From: Pseudophaeobacter arcticus DSM 23566 | Lineage (GTDB): Bacteria > Pseudomonadota > Alphaproteobacteria > Rhodobacterales > Rhodobacteraceae | Length of the DNA stretch: 64,000 bases | Assembly (NCBI RefSeq): GCF_000473205.1 | Contig: NZ_KI421507.1 | Coordinates: forward strand, 3,953,057-4,017,056 | Direction: 5' to 3' | Shown here: in pieces, positions 45,305 to 53,880 of the stretch | Numbering within the stretch: the stretch's first letter is position 1 | Layout: each line of letters begins with the position of its first letter | Notes under the pieces: generated by a model | What the model was told of the DNA's origin: nothing | Seen by the model: only the letters and a program-made list of their open reading frames with translations | The model's database searches: none | Program-made: the position numbers and the translations under genes

Positions 45305-46047
45305 ATGCAGCGCCCACCGTCAACTTCCATGGCCACGCCTGTCACCATGCTGGCCTCGTCAGAGCACAGATAGCAGGCGGCATTGCCCATGTCCTCGGGG
45401 GTGGAAAAGCGGCCAATTGGGATGGTGGAGAGGAATTTGGCGCGCACTTCCGGCGTGTCTTCACCCATAAAGGACTGCAACAAAGGTGTCTCGCCGGCCA
45501 CCGGGTTGATGGCATTGACGCGAATGCCCTTGGGGGCCAGTTCAATTGCCATGGTTTTGGTCGCGGTGATCATCCAGCCCTTGGAGGCATTGTACCAATT
45601 CAGGTTCGCGCGGGGGGAGACCCCGGCGGTGGAGGCGACGTTGAGGATGGCGCCGCTGGCATTTGCCTTCATATGCGGCACCAGAGCACGGGCGGTCAGA
45701 TAGACCGATTTCATATTCACATTGAACACCCGGTCAAAATCTTCCTCGCTCACCTCGTCCAGCGGTGTGGGCAAATGGGTGATCCCGGCGTTGTTGATCA
45801 AAATATCGACCTTGCCAAAGGCGGCAATCGCGGCCGCGGCCATGGCATTTACAGAGGCCGCATTGGCAACGTCGACCTGCTGGGCAAGCGCTGCGTCACC
45901 GCGTTCGGCGGCCAGCGCCAAGGCGCCTTCGCCATTTATGTCAGCGATCATCACCCGGGCACCTTCGGCCAGGAATTTATCAACGATGCCAAGGCCAAAG
46001 CCAGAAGCGCCGCCAGTTACAATGGCGCATTTTCCTGCAAGCCGCAT
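45301..46047 (-). CDS. Short-chain dehydrogenase/reductase (FabG-like)
   Basis: 248 residues of the classical SDR family. The cofactor motif is TGGASGFGLGI; DINGE after the second strand (Asp) favours NAD; NNAG, the catalytic Ser in VASTAG, and YNASK (Tyr and Lys) are all present. The C-terminal AMEVDGGRCI is typical. It oxidises an alcohol or reduces a carbonyl; substrate unknown. First of the SDR-cupin pair. Confidence 0.93.
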   Translation of the reverse strand: MRLAGKCAIVTGGASGFGLGIVDKFLAEGARVMIADINGEGALALAAERGDAALAQQVDVANAASVNAMAAAAIAAFGKVDILINNAGITHLPTPLDEVSEEDFDRVFNVNMKSVYLTARALVPHMKANASGAILNVASTAGVSPRANLNWYNASKGWMITATKTMAIELAPKGIRVNAINPVAGETPLLQSFMGEDTPEVRAKFLSTIPIGRFSTPEDMGNAACYLCSDEASMVTGVAMEVDGGRCI

Positions 46048-46115
46048 AGTATTCTCCCTTCAAATCCATTTGCTGCAAACATGGCCAAGGTGACGGCCGG
46101 GTGCAATCGCTAGGA

Positions 46116-46535
46116 TCACTCAGGAGTGATTTTTCCGCGTGTTGATTTGACCGCGCTGCGCTGTTTCTTGCTGTCAAGCCGCCGTTTCACCGAACCACGC
46201 GTTGGTTTGGTCGCTATACGACGTTTTGGCGCCACCAGGGCCTTGAGGATGAGCTCGGCCAGGCGGTCGCGCACCAACTCGCGGTTGCGCAGTTGCGAGC
46301 GGGTCTCGTCGCATTGCAGCAGAATCGCGCCCTCTTTGGTCCAGCGCCGACCCGCCAACCGTTTGAGCCGGGATTTCACCGCCGGAGTGAGCGCAGGGCT
46401 GCGGGCGGCCTCGAACCGCAGTTCGACTGCGGTGGCCACCTTGTTGACGTTCTGCCCGCCAGGCCCCGAGGCTCGCATGAAGCTCTCGGAGAGTTCCCAG
46501 TCCTGCAGCGCTATATCATCTGTGATATGCAGCAT
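46116..46535 (-). CDS. arfB: Alternative ribosome-rescue factor ArfB (peptidyl-tRNA hydrolase, YaeJ)
   Basis: 139 residues. The catalytic GGQ motif is in RASGPGGQNVNKVATAVELRF, close to the N-terminus as in YaeJ/ArfB and not central as in release factors. The C-terminal tail is strongly basic (KKQRSAVKSTRGKITPE), matching the mRNA-channel-binding tail. It frees stalled ribosomes by hydrolysing peptidyl-tRNA. I start at the ATG at 46535 (MLHITDD). The frame continues upstream through a GC-rich tandem repeat, coding a Gly/Met/Thr stretch that is unlikely to be translated. Confidence 0.93.
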   Translation of the reverse strand: MLHITDDIALQDWELSESFMRASGPGGQNVNKVATAVELRFEAARSPALTPAVKSRLKRLAGRRWTKEGAILLQCDETRSQLRNRELVRDRLAELILKALVAPKRRIATKPTRGSVKRRLDSKKQRSAVKSTRGKITPE

Positions 46536-46640
46536 GGGGCGGATGTAGCGCGGTTGGCGCAAATGGAAAAGACCGCAGTCCCGGGGACCACGGCCTTTTG
46601 CCGAGACTGTTGTATTGGCGTGGGGCTCGCTTTGTCCCAT

Positions 46641-46703
46641 GCCGACGCCCGTGCCCATGCCCGTGCCGACGCCCGTGCCCATGCCCGTGCTCATGCCGAC
46701 GCC
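46641..46703. repeat. 24-bp minisatellite between arfB and yhhQ
   Basis: GCCGACGCCCGTGCCCATGC-CCGT occurs twice in tandem (46641-46664, 46665-46688), followed by a degenerate third copy (GCTCATGCCGACGCC). The units are themselves built from GCCCGT/GCCCAT hexamers. It lies in the gap between yhhQ and arfB on the minus strand. Confidence 0.85.
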
Positions 46704-46742
46704 CTGGCCCAGTCCCGCGCTCTGGCCGGCGCTCAGGCGGTT

Positions 46743-47366
46743 TTAGATGGGCTTGGCTGTCAGGTGGCTGACAATCATGCGGAAGGGCAGCAGCGCCAGC
46801 AGTGCCAGCGCGAGTTTCACCATCCAGTCGGCCACCGCCAAGGAGGCCCAGAGCGGCGCCAGGGGGCCAATGCCCAGCAGTGGCAGCATTTCACTGGCCC
46901 AGGAGACGTCATTGCCGGGGTCGATCCAGGTCAGCGCTCCGGAAAAGGCGATGGAAAAGAACAGCGCCGTATCCACCGAAGAACCGACGAGGGTCGAGGC
47001 CAGCGGTGCGCGCCACCATTTGCCGCTTCGCAGGGCGGCAAAGATCGACACGTCGAGCAGCTGTGCGGTGAGGAAGGCAAGGCCAGAGCCAAGCGCGATG
47101 CGCAGGGTCACAAGCGGGCCAAATTCGCCCATGATCTGGGTGCCGATGAGCGAGCAGATAACCCCCACCACAAAGCCGGCAAAGACCACACGACGGGCAG
47201 GCCCGGTGCCATAGACGCGGTTCGTCACATCGGTGATGAGGAAGGCAACTGGATAGGTAAAGGCGCCCCAGGTCAGCCATTGGCCAAACAGGAATTGCAC
47301 CAGGATATTGGAGGCCACCACAACGGCGGCCATGGCAAGAATGCCTGGGAGATGAGACCGGTTCAT
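46743..47366 (-). CDS. yhhQ: Queuosine precursor transporter, YhhQ family
   Basis: 207 residues, six hydrophobic helices, COG1738/Vut_1 family. GAFTYPVAFLITDVTNRVYG is the family signature; LASTLVGSSVDTALFFSIAF and the C-terminal VKLALALLALLPFRM complete it. It imports preQ0/preQ1 for queuosine modification of tRNA. The 5' leader carries a preQ1-I riboswitch-like fold ending 6 bases before the ATG, which independently supports the substrate assignment. No queuosine biosynthesis gene is in the window, consistent with salvage control. Confidence 0.94.
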   Translation of the reverse strand: MNRSHLPGILAMAAVVVASNILVQFLFGQWLTWGAFTYPVAFLITDVTNRVYGTGPARRVVFAGFVVGVICSLIGTQIMGEFGPLVTLRIALGSGLAFLTAQLLDVSIFAALRSGKWWRAPLASTLVGSSVDTALFFSIAFSGALTWIDPGNDVSWASEMLPLLGIGPLAPLWASLAVADWMVKLALALLALLPFRMIVSHLTAKPI

Positions 47367-47372
47367 TTTTCA

Positions 47373-47406
47373 GTTCCGTTTTTTATACAAGGTCGCGGCG
47401 ACTTGT
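47373..47406 (-). promoter_or_regulatory. preQ1-I riboswitch upstream of yhhQ
   Basis: Read 5' to 3' on the minus strand: P1 ACAAG (47406-47402) pairs with CUUGU (47391-47387). The 10-base loop is UCGCCGCGAC, identical at U6, C7, G8, C9, G11, A14 and C15 to the Thermoanaerobacter preQ1 aptamer as I remember it. The tail AUAAAAAAC matches the Bacillus queC aptamer tail. Loop bases C9-C10-G11 pair with C29-G30-G31 of the tail, giving the pseudoknot P2. The two G residues of P2 are part of the only ribosome-site-like stretch (CGGAAC), about 10 bases before the yhhQ ATG, so ligand binding should block translation. Confidence 0.87.
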
Positions 47407-47842
47407 TCCGCAGCCTGTGCGGAAGACGCGCTCATTTAGCTTTGCTGCGCCCTGTTGGCAAGTGTTTTGACACGCCGGAGACCCTGCAGGGTCAGAGAAG
47501 GGGGGGCTCCCGCCCGGATCCCCACATTCTGTGAATGTGCCTCTCCCGTTGGGCCCGGCAGCGCGCTGTCGCGCGCTGCGGTTGCGGCTGGGAAAGCCAT
47601 GTGTGTCATTGCACCGCTGGTTCAATCCGTGAAGATTGCGGGTGCAAATGCAGCTTGTGCAGGTTGGCGTCCCTCTGTGCGCTTGCGTTCCGAACTGCAG
47701 CAATCAAAAGGCTTGTGCACGATCTTTCCAGGCGCTTCAAAATCCTTCAGGCTATTCTCCGGCGAGACTAAAGAGGGGTAATCCCACCGGGCCTCCACCG
47801 GGCCTCCTGTGTTGTCGTGGCAGGGGTTTCTGGCGGCTCCGG
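47407..47842. other. Intergenic region upstream of yhhQ
   Basis: About 440 bases without a gene on either strand that I can support. It contains a small stem TCCGCA-GCCTG-TGCGGA (47406-47422), a perfect 12-bp palindrome ACCCTGCAGGGT (47481-47492), hairpin repeat copy C (47499-47587), and a direct repeat CCACCGGGCCT twice near 47785-47806. The yhhQ promoter should lie here on the minus strand. Confidence 0.6.
47499..47587 (+). repeat. Intergenic GC-rich hairpin repeat, copy C
   Basis: Starts GGGGGGGCTCCCGCCCG, contains a hairpin CACATTC-TGT-GAATGTG (47523-47539), then CTCTCCCGTTGGGCCCGGC and a terminal hairpin GCAGCGCG-CTGT-CGCGCGCTGC ending GGTTGCGG. Ends match copies A and B at 41 kb; the internal hairpin sequence differs in each copy while the pairing is kept. 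Confidence 0.8.
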
Positions 47843-48781
47843 CTATTGCGGAAGAATATATTCTACCAGTTCGGTGCGTTGCAGGGCTTTGAAGTTGTCG
47901 TCCGACACCATGGTGGCGCGCAACCGGCCTTTGGCGTCGCGCCAGACCGACAGGCCTTCGAGGTTGTCATGCACGCCGGTGCTGCTTTCCAGCAGGGTGA
48001 CCTCGTTTATCGCGCCTTGCTTGGTGATATCCCAGCGGCGCAACCGGCTGCGAAAGCCGATAAAGACAAAACTGCGTTCCAGCAGGTAGAAGCGGCCATC
48101 GGGGCCAAAATCGGCGCCAACCGGCAAAAAGCCCCCCCGAGGTGGCAGGGTGAAGGGCTGGCTCCATTGGCTGCCATTCCAGCGCCAGACCGGGATCTCT
48201 CCGGCGGCATTCAGCGCGTTTTCCGGCAGGGTGTACAACCGCCCCTGGGGATCAATGGCCAGGGCCTCGAGTGATTTGTTCAGCGGTAAGCCGCGAAACT
48301 CATTGGGGCGGGGCAGGACCCGCGCGCGGCTGGCCTCGGTCTGGTGATGCACCACGCGCGCCAGGCCTTCAAAGGAGATAAACAGCGAGCCATCCGGCGC
48401 CTGTGCGAGCCCCTCGCTGTCCATGATCCGACCCAGGAGCTGTCGCCCCTTGGAGGTCCGCAGGTGCTGGGCGCTGCGCAGGGAAATATCTGCGATCTCA
48501 CCATCCTGCCGATGGATATCAGCTCGAACCACATGGGCGCGGTCACTGAGAACAACCATCTGAGACCCATCTGCCGAAAGCTCAATACCGGAGAAGCCGC
48601 CAAACCAATCTGGGCTGGCCCGCCAGGTATAGCTGCCTGCCAGCTGGGCCGTGTCCTCATGCCGGTCCAGCCGGGCCGCCGCAAAGGCCGCCGCCGTCGC
48701 CATGAGGCCAAAGGCCAGCACCAGGCCTCCGGCCCAATGTTTTTTGGCCCAGTGTTTTCTGGCCGGTTGTCTAGGGCGCAT
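47843..48781 (-). CDS. Esterase-like activity of phytase family protein
   Basis: 312 residues. After an N-terminal membrane anchor or signal (GGLVLAFGLMATAAAFAA), the sequence forms repeated beta-strand blades: FGGFSGIELSADGSQMVVLSD, GRIMDSEGLAQAPDGSLFIS, NKSLEALAIDPQGRLYTLPE, GVHDNLEGLSVWRDAKGRL. This matches the PF13449 beta-propeller family (esterase-like activity of phytase). It should sit in the periplasm, possibly anchored. I start at 48781, 12 bases after the mepA stop; a frame to 48820 would overlap mepA. Function is poorly known. Confidence 0.86.
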   Translation of the reverse strand: MRPRQPARKHWAKKHWAGGLVLAFGLMATAAAFAAARLDRHEDTAQLAGSYTWRASPDWFGGFSGIELSADGSQMVVLSDRAHVVRADIHRQDGEIADISLRSAQHLRTSKGRQLLGRIMDSEGLAQAPDGSLFISFEGLARVVHHQTEASRARVLPRPNEFRGLPLNKSLEALAIDPQGRLYTLPENALNAAGEIPVWRWNGSQWSQPFTLPPRGGFLPVGADFGPDGRFYLLERSFVFIGFRSRLRRWDITKQGAINEVTLLESSTGVHDNLEGLSVWRDAKGRLRATMVSDDNFKALQRTELVEYILPQ

Positions 48782-48792
48782 GATGTGCAGGC

Positions 48793-49662
48793 TCAGTTTG
48801 ATTGCAGCACGGCTGCGCATTGTTTCGGCAGATCCGTGAGGGTGTAGTCGCGCCGGGGCTTGGGCGCCGGGGCATTGGGATCAACCGGCTTTGGCGGGGC
48901 GGGATGCAAAATGTCATCGACCCATTTCTGCGCCGCGTCACAGCCATCACCGCGCGGTGGGCGATCCTGATCAACGCAGCCGCGCGCGCCCTTGGGGCAG
49001 GCCAGGCGGACGTGGAAATGATAGTGATGCCCCCACCAGGGGCGGATTTTGCGCAGCCAGCGGCGGTCGCCTGTGGCGTCTTTGCACATCTGTACCTTGG
49101 CACCGGGAAAGACAAAAATGCGCGCCACGCGTTTGTCCTGTGCGGCGGCCTTGATGATCTCGTGATGGGCGCGGGTCCAGTCTGAATTCACATAGGCGCC
49201 GTTGTCGCGCCGCATCGAGATGGAAGAGATCTTTTCGCGCTGGGCCCGGCTGTAGGTCAGCTTGTCCGCCGGGCGCATCCAGATATCAATATCCAGCCCC
49301 ACCTGATGGCTGCGGTGCCCTGAGGTCATCGGGCCGCCACGGGGTTGGCTGATATCACCAATATAGAGCCCGTTCCAGCCGGGCTGGCTGGCGGCAAATT
49401 GGCTGAGCTTTTCGATAAAGCTGATGGTTTCGGGATGGCCCCAGTTGCGGTTGCGGCTAAGCCGCATGGCCTGCCAGGTTGCTCCGGTTTCCGGCAGTTG
49501 CACCGCGCCGGCGACGCAGCCCTTGGCGTAGGAGCCATAGGGCGCGGGCGCCTGTTGCGATGCCGCATCCTGGGCGCCAAACAGCTGCTTGGCCGGGGTG
49601 GCGGCGCTGGCGCCACTGAGCGCTGCAAAGACGAAACAAAAACTCGCTACAAGCAGTCTCAA
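48793..49662 (-). CDS. mepA: Penicillin-insensitive murein endopeptidase
   Basis: 289 residues. A signal peptide (LLVASFCFVFAALSGASA|AT) exports it. Zinc and catalytic residues lie in GHRSHQVGLDIDIW and WWGHHYHFHVRLACP, the LAS-peptidase motifs of MepA. Six cysteines suggest disulfides, as in the E. coli enzyme. It cleaves the D-Ala-meso-DAP crosslinks of peptidoglycan. It overlaps the UMF1 transporter gene by four bases (ATGA) and is followed 11 bases later by the propeller esterase gene. Confidence 0.95.
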   Translation of the reverse strand: MRLLVASFCFVFAALSGASAATPAKQLFGAQDAASQQAPAPYGSYAKGCVAGAVQLPETGATWQAMRLSRNRNWGHPETISFIEKLSQFAASQPGWNGLYIGDISQPRGGPMTSGHRSHQVGLDIDIWMRPADKLTYSRAQREKISSISMRRDNGAYVNSDWTRAHHEIIKAAAQDKRVARIFVFPGAKVQMCKDATGDRRWLRKIRPWWGHHYHFHVRLACPKGARGCVDQDRPPRGDGCDAAQKWVDDILHPAPPKPVDPNAPAPKPRRDYTLTDLPKQCAAVLQSN

Positions 49663-51023
49663 ACCTGATCTCCTTCTGCCTTGACCCGGTACAAAATGAT
49701 CAATCCGAGGATGAACAGAAAGATCACCGGGCTAATGCCCAATCGTGCGCTACCTGTCCAGGTTGTGGCAACCCCAATCAGCGCCGGGGCCAGAAATGCG
49801 GTGGCGCGTCCCGACAAACCATACAGCCCAAAGCTCTCGGTTGCCTTTGCAGGGTTGGTATGACGCACCATCAGGCTGCGGCTGGCGGCCTGCAAGATTC
49901 CGCCGAAACCGCCGATCAGCATGCCGCAGCCAAAGAAGACTGCATCCGGCAGCTTGGACCCTTCGGCCAGCGGCACGCCAAAGAGCGACTCACGCGACAT
50001 ATTGACGACGATGATGCAGACCAGAGTGAGCACCAGAATCGCAGCGACGATAACTGGTTTGGGGCCATAGCGTTTGTCAGCCATGCCGCCGACCCAGCTA
50101 AAGGCGGCGGCGGCAATAGCCGAGATGATCCCAAAGGCTGCAATATATAGGATCTCCCAGTCTAGCACCAGATTGGCATAGACACCGCCGAAGCCATAAA
50201 GCCCGTTGAGCGCATCCCGGTAAAGCATCGACGAGCCAAGATAGTTCGCCAGGCTAAAGCGGTGCCGTAGGGCCTTGATTGATGACACCACCAGGGACAC
50301 GGACTGCTTTAGCGTGCCACGTTTGCCAGTATGGGCATCATCCTTCACCCAGAGAAAATAGGGCACCATAAAGACGATAAACCAAAGAGCCGTAAGGGGG
50401 CCAACGACACGTCGATCTTCACTTGTTTCGGGGTCGAGACCAAAAGCAGGTGCTAGACCGGCAACGGTTTTGCCTTCTTTAAATTCCAAGAAAAAAAACA
50501 ACATGATGAAGAGCGCAATCACACCGCCCAGATAGCCAAAGGCAAATCCGGACCCTGAGATCGCCCCGACATCGTCCTTGCCGCCGAGGCTGGGCAGCTG
50601 TGAATTTGCAAAAATGAGGGCGAATTCAGCCCCGATGAAACCAAATCCAAAGGTCACCAACATCCACCAAAGGTTGCTGCCGGCGGGATCCGAATACCAG
50701 ATCCCCCAGGCGCCAAGCACATACATCAGCGAAAAGCCGATCAGCCAGGGCCGTTTGCGCCCGGAAATATCCGCCAGTGCCCCGATGAAAGGCGCACCAA
50801 AGCCGATCATCAGCCCGGTCACGGTCATACCAACCGCCCAAAGCGTTTGGGCCTTGGCCTCTGCTGCGGCGTCACTCAGGCCTAGTGTCAAATAGTAATG
50901 TTCGGCGACCTCCGAGAAGAAGGGGCTGAAAATAAAGGTCACCAGAAGCGTGTGATAGGGCTGGCTGGCCCAGTCAAAGAACCACCAGCCCCAAATGCGC
51001 TTGCGCGCTGAAATATTGCTCAT
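49659..51023 (-). CDS. UMF1/Atg22-type MFS transporter
   Basis: 454 residues with about twelve helices. KRIWGWWFFDWASQPYHTLL at the N-terminus and GAPFIGALADISGRKRPWL are UMF1-family (vacuole effluxer Atg22-like) signatures. The C-terminal half has GMLIGGFGGILQAASRSLMV. The substrate class is uncertain; yeast Atg22 exports amino acids. Coupling to mepA suggests uptake or recycling of murein-derived amino acids or peptides, by inference only. Confidence 0.9.
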   Translation of the reverse strand: MSNISARKRIWGWWFFDWASQPYHTLLVTFIFSPFFSEVAEHYYLTLGLSDAAAEAKAQTLWAVGMTVTGLMIGFGAPFIGALADISGRKRPWLIGFSLMYVLGAWGIWYSDPAGSNLWWMLVTFGFGFIGAEFALIFANSQLPSLGGKDDVGAISGSGFAFGYLGGVIALFIMLFFFLEFKEGKTVAGLAPAFGLDPETSEDRRVVGPLTALWFIVFMVPYFLWVKDDAHTGKRGTLKQSVSLVVSSIKALRHRFSLANYLGSSMLYRDALNGLYGFGGVYANLVLDWEILYIAAFGIISAIAAAAFSWVGGMADKRYGPKPVIVAAILVLTLVCIIVVNMSRESLFGVPLAEGSKLPDAVFFGCGMLIGGFGGILQAASRSLMVRHTNPAKATESFGLYGLSGRATAFLAPALIGVATTWTGSARLGISPVIFLFILGLIILYRVKAEGDQV

Positions 51024-51320
51024 CCTGTCCCCACATTTTTGTTATGTGCGATAAGACAGACACATAGGCCGCTAGGCAAGGGCATCTTGCATTGGTGACC
51101 AGGTTGGCAGCCTGATTGGCGGCCAGATTGGCAACCTGGAGCGACCGGCCATGAGCGGGTCGTTGGATCAGGCGAACTAAGCGGAAACAGCGGTGGGGCA
51201 CCTGCGGAATGTGCCCCTGGTGCCACCGATTAACCAATGGTCAACTGCAACCTCGCGGAAGCCTTGCACATGGGCACAGGGCTGCTTACCTGTAAGCCTG
51301 CTATTCCAAAGAGGTAAAGA
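51024..51320. other. Divergent intergenic region between the UMF1 transporter and yggT
   Basis: 297 bases. It contains three 12-bp tandem units at 51104-51139 (TTGGCAGCCTGA, TTGGCGGCCAGA, TTGGCAACCTGG) flanked to form CCAGGTTG/CAACCTGG, and a 7-bp stem GGGGCAC/GTGCCCC (51195-51201, 51211-51217). An AAAGAGG ribosome site precedes yggT. No gene seen. Confidence 0.6.
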
Positions 51321-51608
51321 ATGCTCTCTCTGTTCCAAATTCTGCTGCTGATCCTGGACATCGTCTGGTTCTTCATCATTGCCCATGTGATCATGAGCTG
51401 GCTGATCAATTTCCAGGTGCTGAACCTGCAACAGCAACTGGTTGGCCAGATCTGGTATATGTTGCAGCGCATTCTCGAGCCGCTTTATGCCCCGGTGCGC
51501 CGCATTCTGCCCAATATGAGCGGCATCGATCTGGCGCCCCTGTTGGTGCTGATTGCGGTCTATGCGCTGCGCATCATCATCCAGAATAATATGATGGCCT
51601 TCTACTAG
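51321..51608 (+). CDS. yggT: YggT family membrane protein
   Basis: 95 residues with two long hydrophobic helices (LFQILLLILDIVWFFIIAHV; LAPLLVLIAVYALRIII) and the conserved joint ILEPLYAPVRRILPNMSGID. YggT proteins are implicated in osmotic-shock tolerance and, in some bacteria, in cell-division-linked membrane organisation; the molecular role is not settled. AAAGAGG precedes the ATG. recQ follows 160 bases later. Confidence 0.93.
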   Translation: MLSLFQILLLILDIVWFFIIAHVIMSWLINFQVLNLQQQLVGQIWYMLQRILEPLYAPVRRILPNMSGIDLAPLLVLIAVYALRIIIQNNMMAFY

Positions 51609-51768
51609 GCGCGACCAAACCGCCGCCGAATGCAATTTCAGCGGGCGAAGCCGAGTAAATGTGTAGGGGTGAAGCGGAAAGCTTTGCCCCTTTCGCTTGC
51701 CGCCCGAATCGACCTGTGGGATTGTAGCGCTCAAATCAGAGCAGCCGCCCCCAACGAGGTCCCACTTC

Positions 51769-53841
51769 ATGACAGCCGCGCCAGCGACCCCCGAGACAGA
51801 GACCTCTGTCACTCCGCTATTGCGCGATATCTTTGGCTTTGATGCCTTTCGCCCCGGTCAGGAAGAGATCGTCGATGCGGTGACGCGCGGCGAGAACGTG
51901 CTGGCGATCATGCCCACGGGTGGCGGTAAATCGCTGTGCTTCCAGCTGCCCGCGCTGCAACGGGCGGGCATCACCGTGGTGATCTCGCCGCTGATTGCCC
52001 TGATGCGTGACCAAGTGCGCGCCCTGCAGGCGGTTGGCGTCAATGCCGGCGCGCTGACCTCTGGCAATACCGAGGAAGAGACCGAAGCCGTCTGGCAGGC
52101 CATCGAGGCGGGCGAGCTGAAGCTGTTGTATATGGCGCCCGAACGTCTGGCCTCGGGGTCGACCCTCAGCATGTTGCATCGCATCAATGTCAGCCTGATC
52201 GCGGTGGATGAGGCCCATTGCGTCAGCCAATGGGGCCATGATTTTCGCCCCGATTATCTGCGTATCGGCGAGCTGCGTCAGGCGCTGGACGTGCCCCTGG
52301 CTGCCTTTACCGCCACCGCCGATTCAGAAACCCGCGAAGAGATCGTGCGCAAGCTGTTTGACGGCCAGGCCCCGCGCAGCTTTCTGCGTGGCTTTGACCG
52401 ACCCAATATTCATCTGGCCTTTGCTGCCAAGGATGGTCCACGGCGTCAGATCATGGAGTTTGCAGGGGCCCGCAAAGGGCAGTCTGGCATTGTCTACTGC
52501 GGCACCCGCGCCAAGACCGAAGACCTGGCCCGCGCCTTGCGCGATGCCGGTCACGCGGCCTGCCACTATCATGGCGGTATGGAGGCCGGGGAGCGCCGCG
52601 ATGTGGAAACACGGTTTGCGCGCGAGGATGGTCTGATCGTGGTGGCCACCGTGGCCTTTGGCATGGGGATTGATAAGCCGGACATCCGCTGGGTGGCCCA
52701 TGCGGATCTGCCCAAAAGCATTGAATCCTATTATCAGGAAATTGGCCGGGCTGGCCGTGACGGGGCGCCTGCTGAAACGCTGACGCTGTTTGGATCGGAT
52801 GACATTCGCCTGCGGCGCAGCCAGATCGACGAGGGGCTGGCGCCACCGGAGCGTCGCGCCGCAGATCATGGGCGGCTCAATGCACTGCTGGGGCTGGCCG
52901 AGGCCCTGACCTGCCGCCGCCAGACGCTGCTGAAGTATTTTGAAGAAGCGTCAGAGCCCTGCGGCAATTGCGATCTTTGTGATAGCCCGGTGGAGGTCTT
53001 TGATGGCACCACGGCGGTGCGCAAGGCGCTGTCGGCTATTTTGCGCACCAATGAAACCTATGGCGCGGGCCATCTGATCGACATTCTGTTTGGCAATGAA
53101 ACTGACCGGGTGCGCGAAAAAGGCCATGATGATCTGTCGGTCTTTGGCTGTGGCAAAGAATACAGCAAGCGCCAGTGGCAGGCGGTGTTCCGGCAAATGA
53201 TGGGCCATGACCTGGTGCGCCCCGACCCCGAACGCCACGGCGCCCTGCGCATGACCGAGGCGGCCCTGCCGGTGCTGAAAGGCGACGCGCAGATCTCCCT
53301 GCGCAAAGACACCATCAAATCGGCGGAGCGCCGCCCGGCGGTCAAGATGCTGGTCTCGGAAGAAGACGCGCCGCTGCTGTCGGCGCTGAAGGCCAAGCGC
53401 CGGGCGCTGGCGGAGGCGCAGAAAGTGCCCGCCTATGTGGTCTTTAATGACAAGACGCTGATTGAGATGGCAGAAACCCGGCCCGCAACCCATGACCAGA
53501 TGGCCAGGATTGGCGGTGTTGGTGCCAAAAAGCTGGAACGCTATGGGGATGAATTCCTGGAGGTGATCACCGGCGCGGTGGAGCAGTTGCACCCTCAGCG
53601 GCGCAAGCTGGCCACGCGGGCCGGGGCGGGCTCTACCTATGATGCCTTGATGGAAGCCCAGACCCAGCTTATCCGTGGCGATTGCGGCACCCTGAAACCG
53701 CTGAGCTGCCCGGCGGCACTGCTGGCGAAACTGACCCAGATGCGCCCGGAGGATGAACGCGGCATTGTGATGCTCCTGGGCGAACGCCGGGCTGAGAGAT
53801 TCTTGCCCGCCTTTCTGGACGTTTTGCGCCAGACTGACTAA
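51769..53841 (+). CDS. recQ: ATP-dependent DNA helicase RecQ
   Basis: 690 residues in the full RecQ layout. Helicase: MPTGGGKSLCFQLPAL with K54, DEAH in AVDEAHCVSQWGHDFRPDY, and motif VI QEIGRAGRDGAP. The RQC zinc site is in CRRQTLLKYFEEA and PCGNCDLCD. The C-terminal HRDC domain has ETRPATHDQMARIGGVGAKK. It unwinds DNA 3' to 5' in recombination and fork repair. I start at the ATG at 51769 with GAGG about 9 bases before it. yaaA follows 39 bases later. Confidence 0.96.
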   Translation: MTAAPATPETETSVTPLLRDIFGFDAFRPGQEEIVDAVTRGENVLAIMPTGGGKSLCFQLPALQRAGITVVISPLIALMRDQVRALQAVGVNAGALTSGNTEEETEAVWQAIEAGELKLLYMAPERLASGSTLSMLHRINVSLIAVDEAHCVSQWGHDFRPDYLRIGELRQALDVPLAAFTATADSETREEIVRKLFDGQAPRSFLRGFDRPNIHLAFAAKDGPRRQIMEFAGARKGQSGIVYCGTRAKTEDLARALRDAGHAACHYHGGMEAGERRDVETRFAREDGLIVVATVAFGMGIDKPDIRWVAHADLPKSIESYYQEIGRAGRDGAPAETLTLFGSDDIRLRRSQIDEGLAPPERRAADHGRLNALLGLAEALTCRRQTLLKYFEEASEPCGNCDLCDSPVEVFDGTTAVRKALSAILRTNETYGAGHLIDILFGNETDRVREKGHDDLSVFGCGKEYSKRQWQAVFRQMMGHDLVRPDPERHGALRMTEAALPVLKGDAQISLRKDTIKSAERRPAVKMLVSEEDAPLLSALKAKRRALAEAQKVPAYVVFNDKTLIEMAETRPATHDQMARIGGVGAKKLERYGDEFLEVITGAVEQLHPQRRKLATRAGAGSTYDALMEAQTQLIRGDCGTLKPLSCPAALLAKLTQMRPEDERGIVMLLGERRAERFLPAFLDVLRQTD

Positions 53842-53880
53842 GTCTAGCGGGAAACAAAGCGGAAACAAAAGGAGCGCGCG

